This document shows, piece after piece, positions 7,537 through 16,582 of a stretch of DNA of 44,343 nt (its first letter is position 1; each line of letters begins with the position of its first letter). The stretch is taken from the NCBI GenBank assembly GCA_045606045.1, contig JAZURE010000020.1:1-44343 (forward strand). The letters are read 5' to 3'. A model generated the notes under the pieces. That model had not been told where the DNA came from and did no database searches. It saw nothing but the letters and a program-made list of their open reading frames with translations. The DNA comes from RGIG8748 sp045606045 (GTDB lineage Bacteria > Bacillota > Clostridia > UMGS1810). The position numbers and the translations under genes are program-made.

Positions 7537-8970
7537 ATGTATCTTAATGACCTTGTAAAAAATATAGATATATTAGAAAGAAAAGGCGAGGGAAATCCCG
7601 AAATCACAGGTGTGCACTACAACTCTGCCACAGTTAAAGACGGCGGACTTTTCGTAGCCATAGAGGGCTTTAAAACAGACGGCCACAAGTATATTGACGA
7701 TGCACTAAAAAGAGGCGCGGCTGCAGTTATATGCTCGCACTATGCAGAGGATGCAGATGTAATTCAGTTAAAGGTGGCAGACAGCCGCAAGGCAGAAGCC
7801 ATAGTCAGTGCACAGTTTTTCGGAAACCCTTCCCGTAAATTTAAGCTTATAGGAGTGACTGGCACAAACGGCAAGACCACCGTTACCCACCTTGTAAAGC
7901 ATATTTTGGATTACTGCGGATATACCACAGGACTTATAGGAACAAATTACAACATGATAGGCGATAAAATTCTTGATACAGGCCGTACCACTCCCGATTC
8001 CTTTGAGCTTCAAAAGCTCTTTTCGGATATGGCATATGGCGGTGTGGATTATGCTGTAATGGAGGTGTCCTCTCACGCTCTTTATTTAAGCCGTGTGTAC
8101 GGATGTGAGTTTGAGGTAGGCGCATTTACCAATCTTACGCAGGACCATCTTGATTTTCATAATACTATGGATGAATATGCCGATGCCAAGGCAATGCTTT
8201 TTGGTATAAGTAAAAATGCTGTTATAAATGCTGACGATGCCTATGGGGTTAAGATGGCGCAAAAATGCCCCTGTCCATATACCATGTATGGTACAAACGG
8301 TGCCAAGTTAAATGCCGAAGATATCACACTTAGTCAAAGCGGAGTATCTTTTACTTTAGACGGTTGCAAATTTAAACTTAATATTCCGGGAAGCTTTTCG
8401 GTTTACAATGCGCTTTGCGCCATAGGAATATGCGAAAGCCTTGGTATTAAAAGACAGGACATCGCCGATGCTCTCTCTACCGCAAAGGGTGTAAAGGGCA
8501 GAGCTGAAATTGTAGATATAGGAAACAGAGATTACACCGTAATGATAGATTATGCCCACACCCCCGACGGTATAGAAAACATTTTAAAAACCGCCAAGGG
8601 CTTTGCAAAGGGCAGAGTGGTGCTGGTATTTGGCTGCGGCGGAGACCGCGACAACACCAAGCGGCCGATAATGGGTGCTATTGCAGGCTCGCTTGCAGAC
8701 TTTTGCATAGTAACAAGCGATAACCCCCGCACCGAAAACCCCTTATCCATAATAGCTATGGTGGAACAGGGTGTAAAGGAAAAGACCTCGGATTATGTAA
8801 TTATCGAAAACAGACGCGATGCAATAAAATATGCTCTTGACAATGCCATGGCAGGCGATGTAATCATACTTGCGGGCAAAGGCCACGAAACATATCAGAT
8901 TTTAAATGGCGGCACCATACACTTTGACGAACGCGAAGTTGTGCGCAGTATACTTGGTTTGGAGGAATAG
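7537..8970 (+). CDS. murE: UDP-MurNAc-tripeptide synthetase MurE (meso-DAP type)
   Basis: A 477-residue Mur ligase adding the third stem-peptide residue to UDP-MurNAc-L-Ala-D-Glu. The ATP loop GTNGKTT lies near residues 109-115, and the C-terminal domain contains DNPRTENP. The DNPR motif is the hallmark of meso-diaminopimelate-adding MurE enzymes (lysine-adding ones differ here), so the peptidoglycan is probably of the DAP type. The length is normal. Only 2 nt separate its stop from mraY, so murF, which often follows, is absent from this locus. Confidence 0.95.
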   Translation: MYLNDLVKNIDILERKGEGNPEITGVHYNSATVKDGGLFVAIEGFKTDGHKYIDDALKRGAAAVICSHYAEDADVIQLKVADSRKAEAIVSAQFFGNPSRKFKLIGVTGTNGKTTVTHLVKHILDYCGYTTGLIGTNYNMIGDKILDTGRTTPDSFELQKLFSDMAYGGVDYAVMEVSSHALYLSRVYGCEFEVGAFTNLTQDHLDFHNTMDEYADAKAMLFGISKNAVINADDAYGVKMAQKCPCPYTMYGTNGAKLNAEDITLSQSGVSFTLDGCKFKLNIPGSFSVYNALCAIGICESLGIKRQDIADALSTAKGVKGRAEIVDIGNRDYTVMIDYAHTPDGIENILKTAKGFAKGRVVLVFGCGGDRDNTKRPIMGAIAGSLADFCIVTSDNPRTENPLSIIAMVEQGVKEKTSDYVIIENRRDAIKYALDNAMAGDVIILAGKGHETYQILNGGTIHFDEREVVRSILGLEE

Positions 8971-8972
8971 GT

Positions 8973-9932
8973 GTGGAAAAATATATTTTCGCAGTAATAG
9001 CTCTTACAGCCTTTTTGATAGCGGTACTTTCAGGTCCTGTCATAATCCCCATTCTGCACAGGCTCAAATTCGGACAGGAAATAAGAGAGATAGGGCCAAG
9101 CTGGCACAAGAAAAAAAGCGGTACTCCCACAATGGGCGGATTTATTTTCATCATTTCCGTAATTTTGGTAACACTTATATTTGCAGGAGATAAGACAAGT
9201 ATATTCATACTCATATTTTCGCTCATTTTTGCAGCTATAGGCTTTGCCGATGACTTTATAAAGGTAATTTTAAAGCGTAATTTAGGTCTTACCGAAAAAC
9301 AAAAATCGCTTCTCCAGCTTCTTGCATCTCTTGCATTTGCTTACTCGGCACTTCATTTTGATATTACAGATACCTCTGTTATAATACCGTTTGTTAAAAC
9401 AACCCTTGAGCTTCCTAAGTGGTTTTATATCATATTTACGGTTTTTGTGGTTGTAGGCGCAACAAACAGCGTAAATCTTACTGACGGCGTAGACGGACTT
9501 GCATCCTTGGTTACTGTGGTGGTATGCCTGTTCTTTGCGCTTACCGCATATATGATGCAAAACTACTCTGTAGCCGCGTTCAACATAATAAATGCGGCGG
9601 CGCTCATAGGCTTTTATATATACAACCGCCACCCTGCAAGGGTATTTATGGGCGACACAGGCTCGCTTTATCTCGGTGCTGTGGTCTGCTTTAGTGCCAT
9701 AGCACTCAAACTACCTATAATACTTGTAATTGCGGGCGGAGTATATGTGTTTGAAACACTTTCTGTTATAATACAGGTTGCATCCTTTAAGCTTACGGGC
9801 AAGAGAGTATTTAAGATGAGCCCGTTTCATCATCATCTTGAAATGTGCGGATGGTCGGAGCGCAAGATAGTATTTGCGTTTTCGCTCGCTACACTCATCC
9901 TTTGCATCATCTCATATTTTGCATGTGTTTAA
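8973..9932 (+). CDS. mraY: Phospho-N-acetylmuramoyl-pentapeptide-transferase MraY
   Basis: Polytopic membrane enzyme (319 residues, about ten helices) that transfers phospho-MurNAc-pentapeptide onto undecaprenyl phosphate, forming lipid I. Signatures seen are the cytoplasmic GFADDFIK with catalytic aspartates near residue 92, NLTDGVDGLA, FMGDTGSLYLG and the HHHLEM motif near residue 289. The GTG start is set by a GGAGG site inside the end of murE. The expected neighbour murD is missing; ftsW follows instead. Confidence 0.96.
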   Translation: MEKYIFAVIALTAFLIAVLSGPVIIPILHRLKFGQEIREIGPSWHKKKSGTPTMGGFIFIISVILVTLIFAGDKTSIFILIFSLIFAAIGFADDFIKVILKRNLGLTEKQKSLLQLLASLAFAYSALHFDITDTSVIIPFVKTTLELPKWFYIIFTVFVVVGATNSVNLTDGVDGLASLVTVVVCLFFALTAYMMQNYSVAAFNIINAAALIGFYIYNRHPARVFMGDTGSLYLGAVVCFSAIALKLPIILVIAGGVYVFETLSVIIQVASFKLTGKRVFKMSPFHHHLEMCGWSERKIVFAFSLATLILCIISYFACV

Positions 9933-9955
9933 TTATTATTTGAGGAGGAACAGCC

Positions 9956-11074
9956 GTGTCGCTTAGACCAATGCTTGGGCGCAGTTCACAAGATAAAAAC
10001 ATAGATTACTCGCTTCTTGTTATAATACTTATGCTTTTGGCATTTGGACTGATTATGGTTTTCAGCGCCAGCAGCGCCAATGCTCATTATCAGTTCGGCG
10101 ATGCCACATACTTCTTCAAAAGACAGCTTATATGGGCGGTTGTAGGTGTTGCGGTAATGCTTATGACCTCTAAGTTTTCCTATAAAAATATAGAAAGATA
10201 CGCAAATCTTCTTTTTATGATATCCATAATTTTGCTTCTTCTGGTACTTGTTATAGGTATTGAGGTAAACGGCGCAAAAAGATGGCTTGGTATGGGCGGT
10301 TTTACCTTTCAGCCCTCCGAAATTGTAAAGATAACACTTGTGTTCTTTCTTGCAAAGAGCCTTACCAATAACCCACATAGAACAGAAAGTCTTGCAGACG
10401 GCTTTATAAGATATATGGGTATCATAGTAGCCATAGCAGGTCTTGTACTCTTGCAACCCCATATGAGTGGTGCAATGGTTATTGCCATAGCAGGCTGTGT
10501 TGTTCTTTTTGCATCGGGCTTCAAGATTAAATATTTCGTGGTAAGCGGTATGGCGGCTATGCCTCTTGTGTGGACGCTTATAATGAGCTCTGACTACAGA
10601 CGAAAGAGACTTACCTCCTTCCTTGACCCGTTCAAAGACAAAATGGACGAGAGCTGGCAGATTGTGCAGTCGCTCTATGCCATAGCCTCGGGCGGTCTCT
10701 ACGGTATGGGGCTTGGACAGAGCAGACAAAAATTTCTTTATATACCCGAGCCGCAGAATGACTTTATATTTGCGGTTATATGCGAGGAGCTTGGATTTCT
10801 CGGTGCGATTTTTGTTATGTTTTTGTTTACGCTTCTTATTTGGAAGGGTATAAACATTGCACGCAAGGCACCCGACGAATTCTCCTGTCTTGTTGCTACG
10901 GGTATTACATCTCTTATAGCAGTTCAGGTTATTATGAATATAGCGGTTGTTACATCCTCCATGCCCGTTACGGGTGTTACTCTTCCGTTCTTCAGCTACG
11001 GAGGAACTTCGCTTGTTATTTTGCTTGTGGGAATGGGTGTGCTGCTTAATATTTCCCGTTATGTAGATAAATGA
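9956..11074 (+). CDS. ftsW: SEDS peptidoglycan polymerase FtsW/SpoVE
   Basis: A 372-residue SEDS glycosyltransferase with about ten membrane helices, polymerising lipid II at the septum with the cluster's class B PBP. Family blocks include GAKRWLGMGGFTFQPSEI (near residues 105-122), the AIASGGLYGMGLGQS extracellular loop, EELGFLGA and the C-terminal PFFSYGGTSL. The GTG start follows a GAGGAGG site (9942-9948). The stop overlaps the ribosome site of murG. FtsW versus SpoVE cannot be separated by sequence alone; position in the cluster favours FtsW. Confidence 0.93.
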   Translation: MSLRPMLGRSSQDKNIDYSLLVIILMLLAFGLIMVFSASSANAHYQFGDATYFFKRQLIWAVVGVAVMLMTSKFSYKNIERYANLLFMISIILLLLVLVIGIEVNGAKRWLGMGGFTFQPSEIVKITLVFFLAKSLTNNPHRTESLADGFIRYMGIIVAIAGLVLLQPHMSGAMVIAIAGCVVLFASGFKIKYFVVSGMAAMPLVWTLIMSSDYRRKRLTSFLDPFKDKMDESWQIVQSLYAIASGGLYGMGLGQSRQKFLYIPEPQNDFIFAVICEELGFLGAIFVMFLFTLLIWKGINIARKAPDEFSCLVATGITSLIAVQVIMNIAVVTSSMPVTGVTLPFFSYGGTSLVILLVGMGVLLNISRYVDK

Positions 11075-11084
11075 GGTGCGTAGC

Positions 11085-12173
11085 TTGAGAATATTGTTAT
11101 CGGGCGGCGGTACTGCAGGACATATAAATCCTGCAATAGCCATTGCCAAATATGCTTTGGAAAAGGATAAGAATACTAAGGTTTTGTTCGTAGGCACAAA
11201 AAAGGGCCTTGAAAGCACCTTGGTACCCAAAGAAAACTTTCCTATAAAATTTGTAAATGTAGACGGTCTTAGCAGCCAACTATCCCTAAAAAATGCCATC
11301 TCCGCCGCAAAGCTTACTGTGGCTGTGGCAAAGTCCGTTGCAATTATGAAAAAGTTTAAGCCCGATATAGTAGTGGGCACGGGCGGCTATGTGTGCGTTT
11401 CTTCAGTACTTGCCGCAAAGCTTCTTAAGATACCTGCAATTATCCATGAGCAGAATGTATTCCCCGGAAGCGCGGTAAAATTTCTTGCAAATAAGTGCTC
11501 TTCCACCCTTATAAGCTTTGAGGAGAGCAAAAAATATCTTAAGGGCGTTTCAAATATAGTCATTACGGGCAACCCCATACGCCCCGATATATTAAACCAC
11601 TCAAAAAGCTTTTGCATATCATCTCTGGGTATAAAAACTCCAAAGCTTCTTCTTGCATTTGGCGGAAGTCTCGGTGCGGCAAGAATAAACGATGTTATGA
11701 CAGAGTTTATAAAGCGCAATAAAGACCTTTCGGATCTCACCGTATATTTTGCTACGGGAAAAAGGGATTTTGAGAGAGTTAAAAAGGCTATAGGCGAAGT
11801 GCCTGATAACATAAAGGTAGTAGAGTACATAGACAATATGGATATAGTGATGAACGCCGCCGATGTAATCGTGTGCCGTTCGGGTGCCATAACTCTTGCA
11901 GAGATATGCGCGCTGGGTAAGCCATCGGTGCTTGTACCCTCGCCCAATGTTACAAACAACCATCAGGAGTACAATGCCAGAGCGCTCTCCGACAGAGGCG
12001 CGGCAATTACCATTACAGAAGATAACTTTAATGCAGATACTCTGGAAAAGGCAGTATTTGAGATAATAAACGATACAGATTATGCAGACGATATGTGTAA
12101 AAAATCTCAAGGCATGGGCATAACCGATGCGTGCGAAAAGATATACGGCATAATGAAAAATCTCACAAAGTAA
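11085..12173 (+). CDS. murG: UDP-GlcNAc:lipid I N-acetylglucosaminyltransferase MurG
   Basis: Peripheral membrane GT-B glycosyltransferase making lipid II. The N-terminal GGGTAGHI loop binds the lipid I diphosphate. GTGGYV, HEQN and the C-terminal domain motifs GGSLGAARIN, RSGAITLAEI and NHQEYNA (UDP-GlcNAc binding) are all present. A TTG start at 11085 is preferred over a GTG at 11076: GAGGTG (11073-11078) then sits 6 nt upstream and the protein begins RILLSGGG as in homologues. Length about 362 residues, normal. Confidence 0.95.
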   Translation: MRILLSGGGTAGHINPAIAIAKYALEKDKNTKVLFVGTKKGLESTLVPKENFPIKFVNVDGLSSQLSLKNAISAAKLTVAVAKSVAIMKKFKPDIVVGTGGYVCVSSVLAAKLLKIPAIIHEQNVFPGSAVKFLANKCSSTLISFEESKKYLKGVSNIVITGNPIRPDILNHSKSFCISSLGIKTPKLLLAFGGSLGAARINDVMTEFIKRNKDLSDLTVYFATGKRDFERVKKAIGEVPDNIKVVEYIDNMDIVMNAADVIVCRSGAITLAEICALGKPSVLVPSPNVTNNHQEYNARALSDRGAAITITEDNFNADTLEKAVFEIINDTDYADDMCKKSQGMGITDACEKIYGIMKNLTK

Positions 12174-12195
12174 CACAATACCCCGCCCTTGCATA

Positions 12196-12220
12196 CAATG
12201 CTATTATATAGTGCATTGTT
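12196..12220 (+). other. Hairpin between murG and murA
   Basis: ACAATGC (about 12196-12202) and GCATTGT (12213-12219) form a 7-bp stem around an A/T-rich loop in the 62-nt gap before murA. No U-tract follows, so it is not a clear terminator; it may be an operator or processing site. No good -35/-10 pair was found here. Confidence 0.4.
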
Positions 12221-12235
12221 TTGCGGAGGTGCCTT

Positions 12236-13504
12236 ATGCAAATATTTAAGATACAGGGTCCCACGGTTTTAAACGGTACAGTTTCCGTTCAAGGCTCAAA
12301 GAATGCCGTTTTGCCAATGATGGCTGCGGCGGTTATAAATGAAGATGTTACTGTAATAGATAACTGCCCCGATATTTCCGATGTGCATGACGCCATGGAG
12401 ATACTAAGGCAGATTGGGTGCAGGGCGCATCTTAACGGCTCAACTCTTACAATAGATTCCAAAGGTCCTGTTTCAAGCTACATACCCGAGCACATAATGA
12501 ACAGAATAAGAGCATCCTTTTTGTTTACGGGGGCGCTTCTTGCAAGGTGCAAGGCTTTCAGAGTGTCTTACCCGGGCGGATGCAACATAGGTATGCGTCC
12601 CGTGGATATACATATGGATGCATTCAGACAGCTCGGTGCGGATGCACAGTATCTTAAGGATGAAATTATATGCAGTGCCGACAGCTTTAAGCCCTGCGAC
12701 ATAACTCTGCGTTTCCCCTCGGTGGGCGCTACCGAAAATATCATGATTCTTGCATCTTCCGTTAAGGGTACAACACGCATAATAAATGCAGCGCGCGAGC
12801 CTGAGATTAGAGATCTCCAGAATATGTTAAATTCCATGGGCGCTCATATAACGGGTGCAGGAAGCTCGGTAATAGTAATAAAGGGAACAGACTCTCTCTC
12901 GGGTACAACCTACACGGTAATGCCCGACAGAATAGACACTGCCACATATATTTCGGCAGTATGCACCATGGGAGGCAGATTAAATATAGAAAACGCAGAC
13001 CCCACACATCTTTTAAGCTACATAAATATACTTAAAAGATGCGGTGCGCATATAGATATAAATGGCAAAGGTCTTGCCGTAGAAAAAACAGGAAGATTAA
13101 AAGGCGGCATCAATGTTGCCACAGCTCCGTACCCCGGATTTGCCACAGATATGCAGTCTCTTATAATGACGGTATTTTCGCTTTCTGACGGGGTTAGCAT
13201 AATAAGAGAAAATATATTTGAAAACCGCTTCTGTCTTGCAGGCACTCTGCAGGAGATGGGTGCGGATATAAGGATATACCGAAGCACAGCATCACTTAGA
13301 GGTGTGCGTCACTTAAAGGCGGCAGATGCACCCGTGTGCGATTTGCGTTCAGGCGCATCTCTTGCCATTGCCATGATGAGTGCGGAGGGTACATCGCATC
13401 TTACGGGCATCCGCTATATAGACCGCGGATACGAAAGATTTGAAGATAAGTACAAGAGTCTTGGAGCACATATAGAAAGGATTGAAACACACGATGACCT
13501 CTGA
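12236..13504 (+). CDS. murA: UDP-GlcNAc 1-carboxyvinyltransferase MurA
   Basis: First committed enzyme of peptidoglycan synthesis, transferring enolpyruvate from PEP to UDP-GlcNAc. It has the two-lobed EPSP-synthase fold with the N-terminal QGSKNAVLPMMAA block and the active-site loop GGCNIGMRP, whose cysteine is the fosfomycin target. The start at 12236 is chosen because GGAGGT (12225-12230) precedes it and family proteins start MxxFxIxG; this gives 422 residues. A Gram-positive genome may have a second murA elsewhere. Confidence 0.95.
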   Translation: MQIFKIQGPTVLNGTVSVQGSKNAVLPMMAAAVINEDVTVIDNCPDISDVHDAMEILRQIGCRAHLNGSTLTIDSKGPVSSYIPEHIMNRIRASFLFTGALLARCKAFRVSYPGGCNIGMRPVDIHMDAFRQLGADAQYLKDEIICSADSFKPCDITLRFPSVGATENIMILASSVKGTTRIINAAREPEIRDLQNMLNSMGAHITGAGSSVIVIKGTDSLSGTTYTVMPDRIDTATYISAVCTMGGRLNIENADPTHLLSYINILKRCGAHIDINGKGLAVEKTGRLKGGINVATAPYPGFATDMQSLIMTVFSLSDGVSIIRENIFENRFCLAGTLQEMGADIRIYRSTASLRGVRHLKAADAPVCDLRSGASLAIAMMSAEGTSHLTGIRYIDRGYERFEDKYKSLGAHIERIETHDDL

Positions 13505-14246
13505 TAAAAAGAATTCTGCAGCACAAAAAAGGATTCGCGCGAGAAACAGATTTATGATATTTATGGTTATTGTTGTTTTCATAGTTGTGTGCCTTTTTAC
13601 TCCCATATTCAATATAACCTCTGTTACGGTTGAGGGCAACAAAATACTCACTGACAAGGCAGTTATAGAAGCTTCAGGTATAAAAAAGGGCAGTAATCTT
13701 TTCCTTGCCGATACAGATAAGGGTGAGGAAAACATAAATGCCCTCGGCTATGTGGAGAGAGTGGAAATAAAAAGGAAGTTCCTGTCCAGAATAGTTATAG
13801 AGGTTACAGAGACCACCGAAGCGGCATATTTGACCTTTTCGGGAAACTATGTGGGCATAAGCGCGGACGGCAAGATACTTAGCATTACAAAAACAGGTAA
13901 GCTGAAGCCCAAAAAGGCAGTTATATCGGGCTGTGCATTAAAGGGTGCAAAAAAGGGCGAATTTATCGAGGGCAAAAAAGAGGATAAGACCGAGGCAGTA
14001 AAGCTCATATTAAAAACCCTAAATGATAATTCATTGCTTCCTCATGTAAAAAAGATAGATGTTTCGGAGTTGAAATCGGTTCATTTTACCTTAAATTCCG
14101 ACACGAAGATTGTAATAGGAAGGTTAGACCAGCTTGACTATAAGCTAAAGTGCTTAAATGCAGTATTGGATGAGCTTGGCGAGGTAAGAGGCGGAAAAGT
14201 GGATGTTTCCGACCCGTCCAATGTAATATACGAAGGAGGAAATTAA
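13494..14246 (+). CDS. divIB: Cell division protein DivIB/FtsQ
   Basis: Bitopic division protein (about 250 residues). A basic cytoplasmic tail is followed by one membrane helix (about 20-38) and a POTRA domain beginning ITSVTVEGNKILT, where EASGIKKGSNLF is the typical second part. A beta domain follows (YVERVEIKRKFLSRIVIEVTE region). It scaffolds FtsL and DivIC and links to the septal synthase. The ATG at 13494 lies within the end of murA; an in-frame TTG at 13482 would add four residues, and neither has a well-spaced ribosome site. Confidence 0.88.
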   Translation: MTSDKKNSAAQKRIRARNRFMIFMVIVVFIVVCLFTPIFNITSVTVEGNKILTDKAVIEASGIKKGSNLFLADTDKGEENINALGYVERVEIKRKFLSRIVIEVTETTEAAYLTFSGNYVGISADGKILSITKTGKLKPKKAVISGCALKGAKKGEFIEGKKEDKTEAVKLILKTLNDNSLLPHVKKIDVSELKSVHFTLNSDTKIVIGRLDQLDYKLKCLNAVLDELGEVRGGKVDVSDPSNVIYEGGN

Positions 14247-14247
14247 A

Positions 14248-14985
14248 TTGGCAGTAGTTTTCAAAAGAAAAGTACAGATTTTCATAGCTATCATATGCTT
14301 TGTATTAAGCTTTGCCATTACCCTTCAGTACAAAAGCGTTACCAAAAACACCAGCCTTGGTATAAGCGAAGCTAAAAGACTTCAGGAACTCGAAACACAG
14401 CTTATAAATGCCAACAGCGATATAATAAATCTAAAGAAAGAAAATATGAAGCTTCAAAGCGATATCGATATATACAGACTGGAAGCCTCCTCTAAGGACA
14501 GCGGTGCAGGTGCACTTAAGTCTGAGCTGGAAAAGGCACATATTATAATGGGTCTTACAGATGTAGAGGGCGAGGGCGTGGAAATAACTCTTGCCGACAG
14601 CAATGCAGCCGCATCTCAGGGCGACAGTACAGATATAGTACACGACAGGGATTTAAGAGATGTTGTAAATGAGCTGTACGGCGCAGGTGCCGAGGCAATA
14701 AGCATAAATTCCGAAAGAATTGTAGCAAATACTGCCATAAGATGTGTCGGAAACACTATAATGATAAATGATAAAAGGTGTTCGTCGCCCTTTACGGTAA
14801 AGGCAATAGGAGATAAGGCGGCTTTAGAGAGCGCGCTTAATCTTCGCGGCGGTGTGCTCGATGTTTTAAGACTTTACAACATCGAGGTATATGTTACAAA
14901 ATCCGACAAACTGAAAATATCAAAATTCACAGGACATATTGATTTAACATATGCCCAAAATCAGAAGCAGGTGAGTAAAAAATGA
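14248..14985 (+). CDS. DUF881 family protein
   Basis: A 245-residue DUF881 protein (YlxW/YlxX-like), a common companion of division clusters in Firmicutes. One N-terminal membrane helix (about 8-27), a coiled coil (about 40-75) and an extracellular DUF881 domain with VEGEGVEITLADS, LRDVVNELYGAGAEAISIN and TAIRCVGNTI are visible. The molecular role is not known. The TTG start is backed by GAAGGAGGAAA directly upstream, and the 3' end overlaps sbp by 4 nt. Confidence 0.9.
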   Translation: MAVVFKRKVQIFIAIICFVLSFAITLQYKSVTKNTSLGISEAKRLQELETQLINANSDIINLKKENMKLQSDIDIYRLEASSKDSGAGALKSELEKAHIIMGLTDVEGEGVEITLADSNAAASQGDSTDIVHDRDLRDVVNELYGAGAEAISINSERIVANTAIRCVGNTIMINDKRCSSPFTVKAIGDKAALESALNLRGGVLDVLRLYNIEVYVTKSDKLKISKFTGHIDLTYAQNQKQVSKK

Positions 14986-15335
14986 TTATAATAATTTTTG
15001 CTATAATACTTGGAATCATAAGTGCCGTTGCTTTTGATTTATACATACCGCAGTCCATGAGCACCTATGCCGCAGTTGTTATCATAGCCGCTATAGATGC
15101 GCTCATGAGCGCTTACAAGGCGCTTTTGAGGGATAAATTTGCCGCATTGGTATTTGTTACAGGCTTCTTTGGCAATTCCGTTTTGGCGGCGCTTATGGTA
15201 TTCTTCGGAAAGAAAATCGGACTTGATTTGTACTATGCGGTAATTATAGCTTTTACAATGCGCATTTTTTCTGATTTCTCTTTTATAAGAAGATACTATT
15301 TAAAGAAGCTTGGTAAAAAGTTAAAAAAATGTTAA
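14982..15335 (+). CDS. sbp: Small basic protein (DUF1290/Sbp)
   Basis: A 117-residue membrane protein with three to four hydrophobic segments and a strongly basic C-terminus, matching the DUF1290 small basic protein that lies just before ftsA or ftsZ in Firmicutes. YAAVVIIAAIDALMSAYKALL in two parts, GFFGN and the basic tail RRYYLKKLGKK are characteristic. Function unknown. ATGA overlap with the DUF881 gene suggests coupling. No ftsA follows. Confidence 0.88.
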   Translation: MIIIIFAIILGIISAVAFDLYIPQSMSTYAAVVIIAAIDALMSAYKALLRDKFAALVFVTGFFGNSVLAALMVFFGKKIGLDLYYAVIIAFTMRIFSDFSFIRRYYLKKLGKKLKKC

Positions 15336-15384
15336 AAAAATTTTAAGAAATTTACAAAAACCTATGGAAATTTGTTTTTTTGTG

Positions 15385-15393
15385 TGTTATACT
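15385..15393 (+). promoter_or_regulatory. Extended -10 promoter for ftsZ
   Basis: TGT followed by TATACT (15388-15393) forms an extended -10 element (TGnTATACT) in the 137-nt A/T-rich gap between sbp and ftsZ. No strong -35 is present at 17 bp (ATGGAA), as is usual for extended -10 promoters. This would give ftsZ its own transcript, with a leader of about 70 nt. Confidence 0.6.
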
Positions 15394-15472
15394 ATATGAG
15401 ATTGATTTATATTTTAACATATTTATATATTACTGATGAAAGTTTCAGAAATACTTAAGGAGGAAATTTATT

Positions 15473-16558
15473 ATGTTGAACGAAAATCTCGGTGCAGTTG
15501 TTGGCGCCAACATGAAGGTAGTAGGTGTTGGCGGCGGCGGCAACAATGCAGTTAACCGTATGATAGAGGATGGTCTTCAGGGTGTACAGTTTATCGCTGT
15601 AAATACAGACAAGCAGGTCCTTTTCGGTGATGCAGGCTCCAGAGCAGGACTCAAAATTCAGATTGGCGAAAAGCTCACAAAGGGTCTTGGCGCAGGTGCT
15701 AAGCCCGAAATCGGTCAGAAAGCTGCCGAGGAAAGCCGCGAGGAGATAAAGCAGGCTATACAGGATGCAAACATGGTATTTGTTACAGCAGGCATGGGCG
15801 GCGGTACAGGTACAGGCGCAGCACCCGTTGTTGCATCTATTGCAAAGGAAATGGGCATACTTACAGTAGGCGTAGTTACAAAGCCTTTCAGATTTGAGGG
15901 CAAGAAGAGAATGCAGCAGGCAGAGTCCGGTGTGGAAGGTCTTAAGGACAATGTGGATGCACTTGTAGTTATCCCCAACGATAAGCTCCTTGAAATCTGC
16001 GACAAGAAGACAACCATGCAGGAAGCCTTCAAAATGGCTGATGATGTTTTGAGCCAGGGTGTTAAAGGTATATCCGACCTTATTACATCGCCCGGTTACA
16101 TCAACTTAGACTTTGCAGATATCCAGTCTGTAATGAGAAACACAGGCGTATGCCACATGGGTATAGGCCGTGCTACAGGCGAAAACAGAGCAGAAGAAGC
16201 AGTTAAGATGGCTATAAACAGCCCGCTTTTAGAGACCACAATCGACGGTGCTACAAAGGTAGTGCTCAATATCGCAGGAAGTTCTGATTTGGGACTTATG
16301 GAAATCGAGCAGGCATCCGAGCTTGTTCATCAGCTTGTATCCGACGAGGCTGATATCATATTCGGTACATCCATAGACACTACTCTTGGCGACGAAGTTG
16401 TTATTACAATAGTAGCAACAGGCTTTGAACCCACAGCCAAGAAGGGTGAGGGTGAAGACGCAGCATCTTCCCCCATATTCGGTGCTATGGGCTCCAACTC
16501 CAAATTTGATGTAGACGATGTGGTAATTCCCACTTTTTTAAACAGACCTATTGAATAA
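15473..16558 (+). CDS. ftsZ: Cell division GTPase FtsZ
   Basis: Tubulin-like GTPase that forms the Z ring. GGGGNNAVNRM (20-30) and the GTP signature GGGTGTGAAP (109-118) are intact. The C-terminal linker is short and ends in DDVVIPTFLNRPIE, the conserved tail that binds partner proteins such as FtsA or SepF. Since ftsA is not in the cluster, SepF or a distant FtsA would be the membrane tether. 361 residues, AAGGAGGAAA ribosome site, own promoter. Confidence 0.97.
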   Translation: MLNENLGAVVGANMKVVGVGGGGNNAVNRMIEDGLQGVQFIAVNTDKQVLFGDAGSRAGLKIQIGEKLTKGLGAGAKPEIGQKAAEESREEIKQAIQDANMVFVTAGMGGGTGTGAAPVVASIAKEMGILTVGVVTKPFRFEGKKRMQQAESGVEGLKDNVDALVVIPNDKLLEICDKKTTMQEAFKMADDVLSQGVKGISDLITSPGYINLDFADIQSVMRNTGVCHMGIGRATGENRAEEAVKMAINSPLLETTIDGATKVVLNIAGSSDLGLMEIEQASELVHQLVSDEADIIFGTSIDTTLGDEVVITIVATGFEPTAKKGEGEDAASSPIFGAMGSNSKFDVDDVVIPTFLNRPIE

Positions 16559-16582
16559 TTCAGTAATGTGAGGAAATAACAT

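Noticed and set aside
9986..11380. 464-codon frame antisense to ftsW and murG
   Set aside because: Long, but opposite a well-supported gene pair, rich in His/Tyr/Cys/Lys as expected of an antisense shadow, with no family match.
12181..12235. Separate promoter for murA
   Set aside because: TTGCAT and TATTAT are present but only 7 bp apart, which does not allow sigma-A recognition.
13969..15480. Possible missing ftsA between sbp and ftsZ
   Set aside because: The 137-nt gap holds only a promoter and leader; no actin-like motif appears anywhere in the window.
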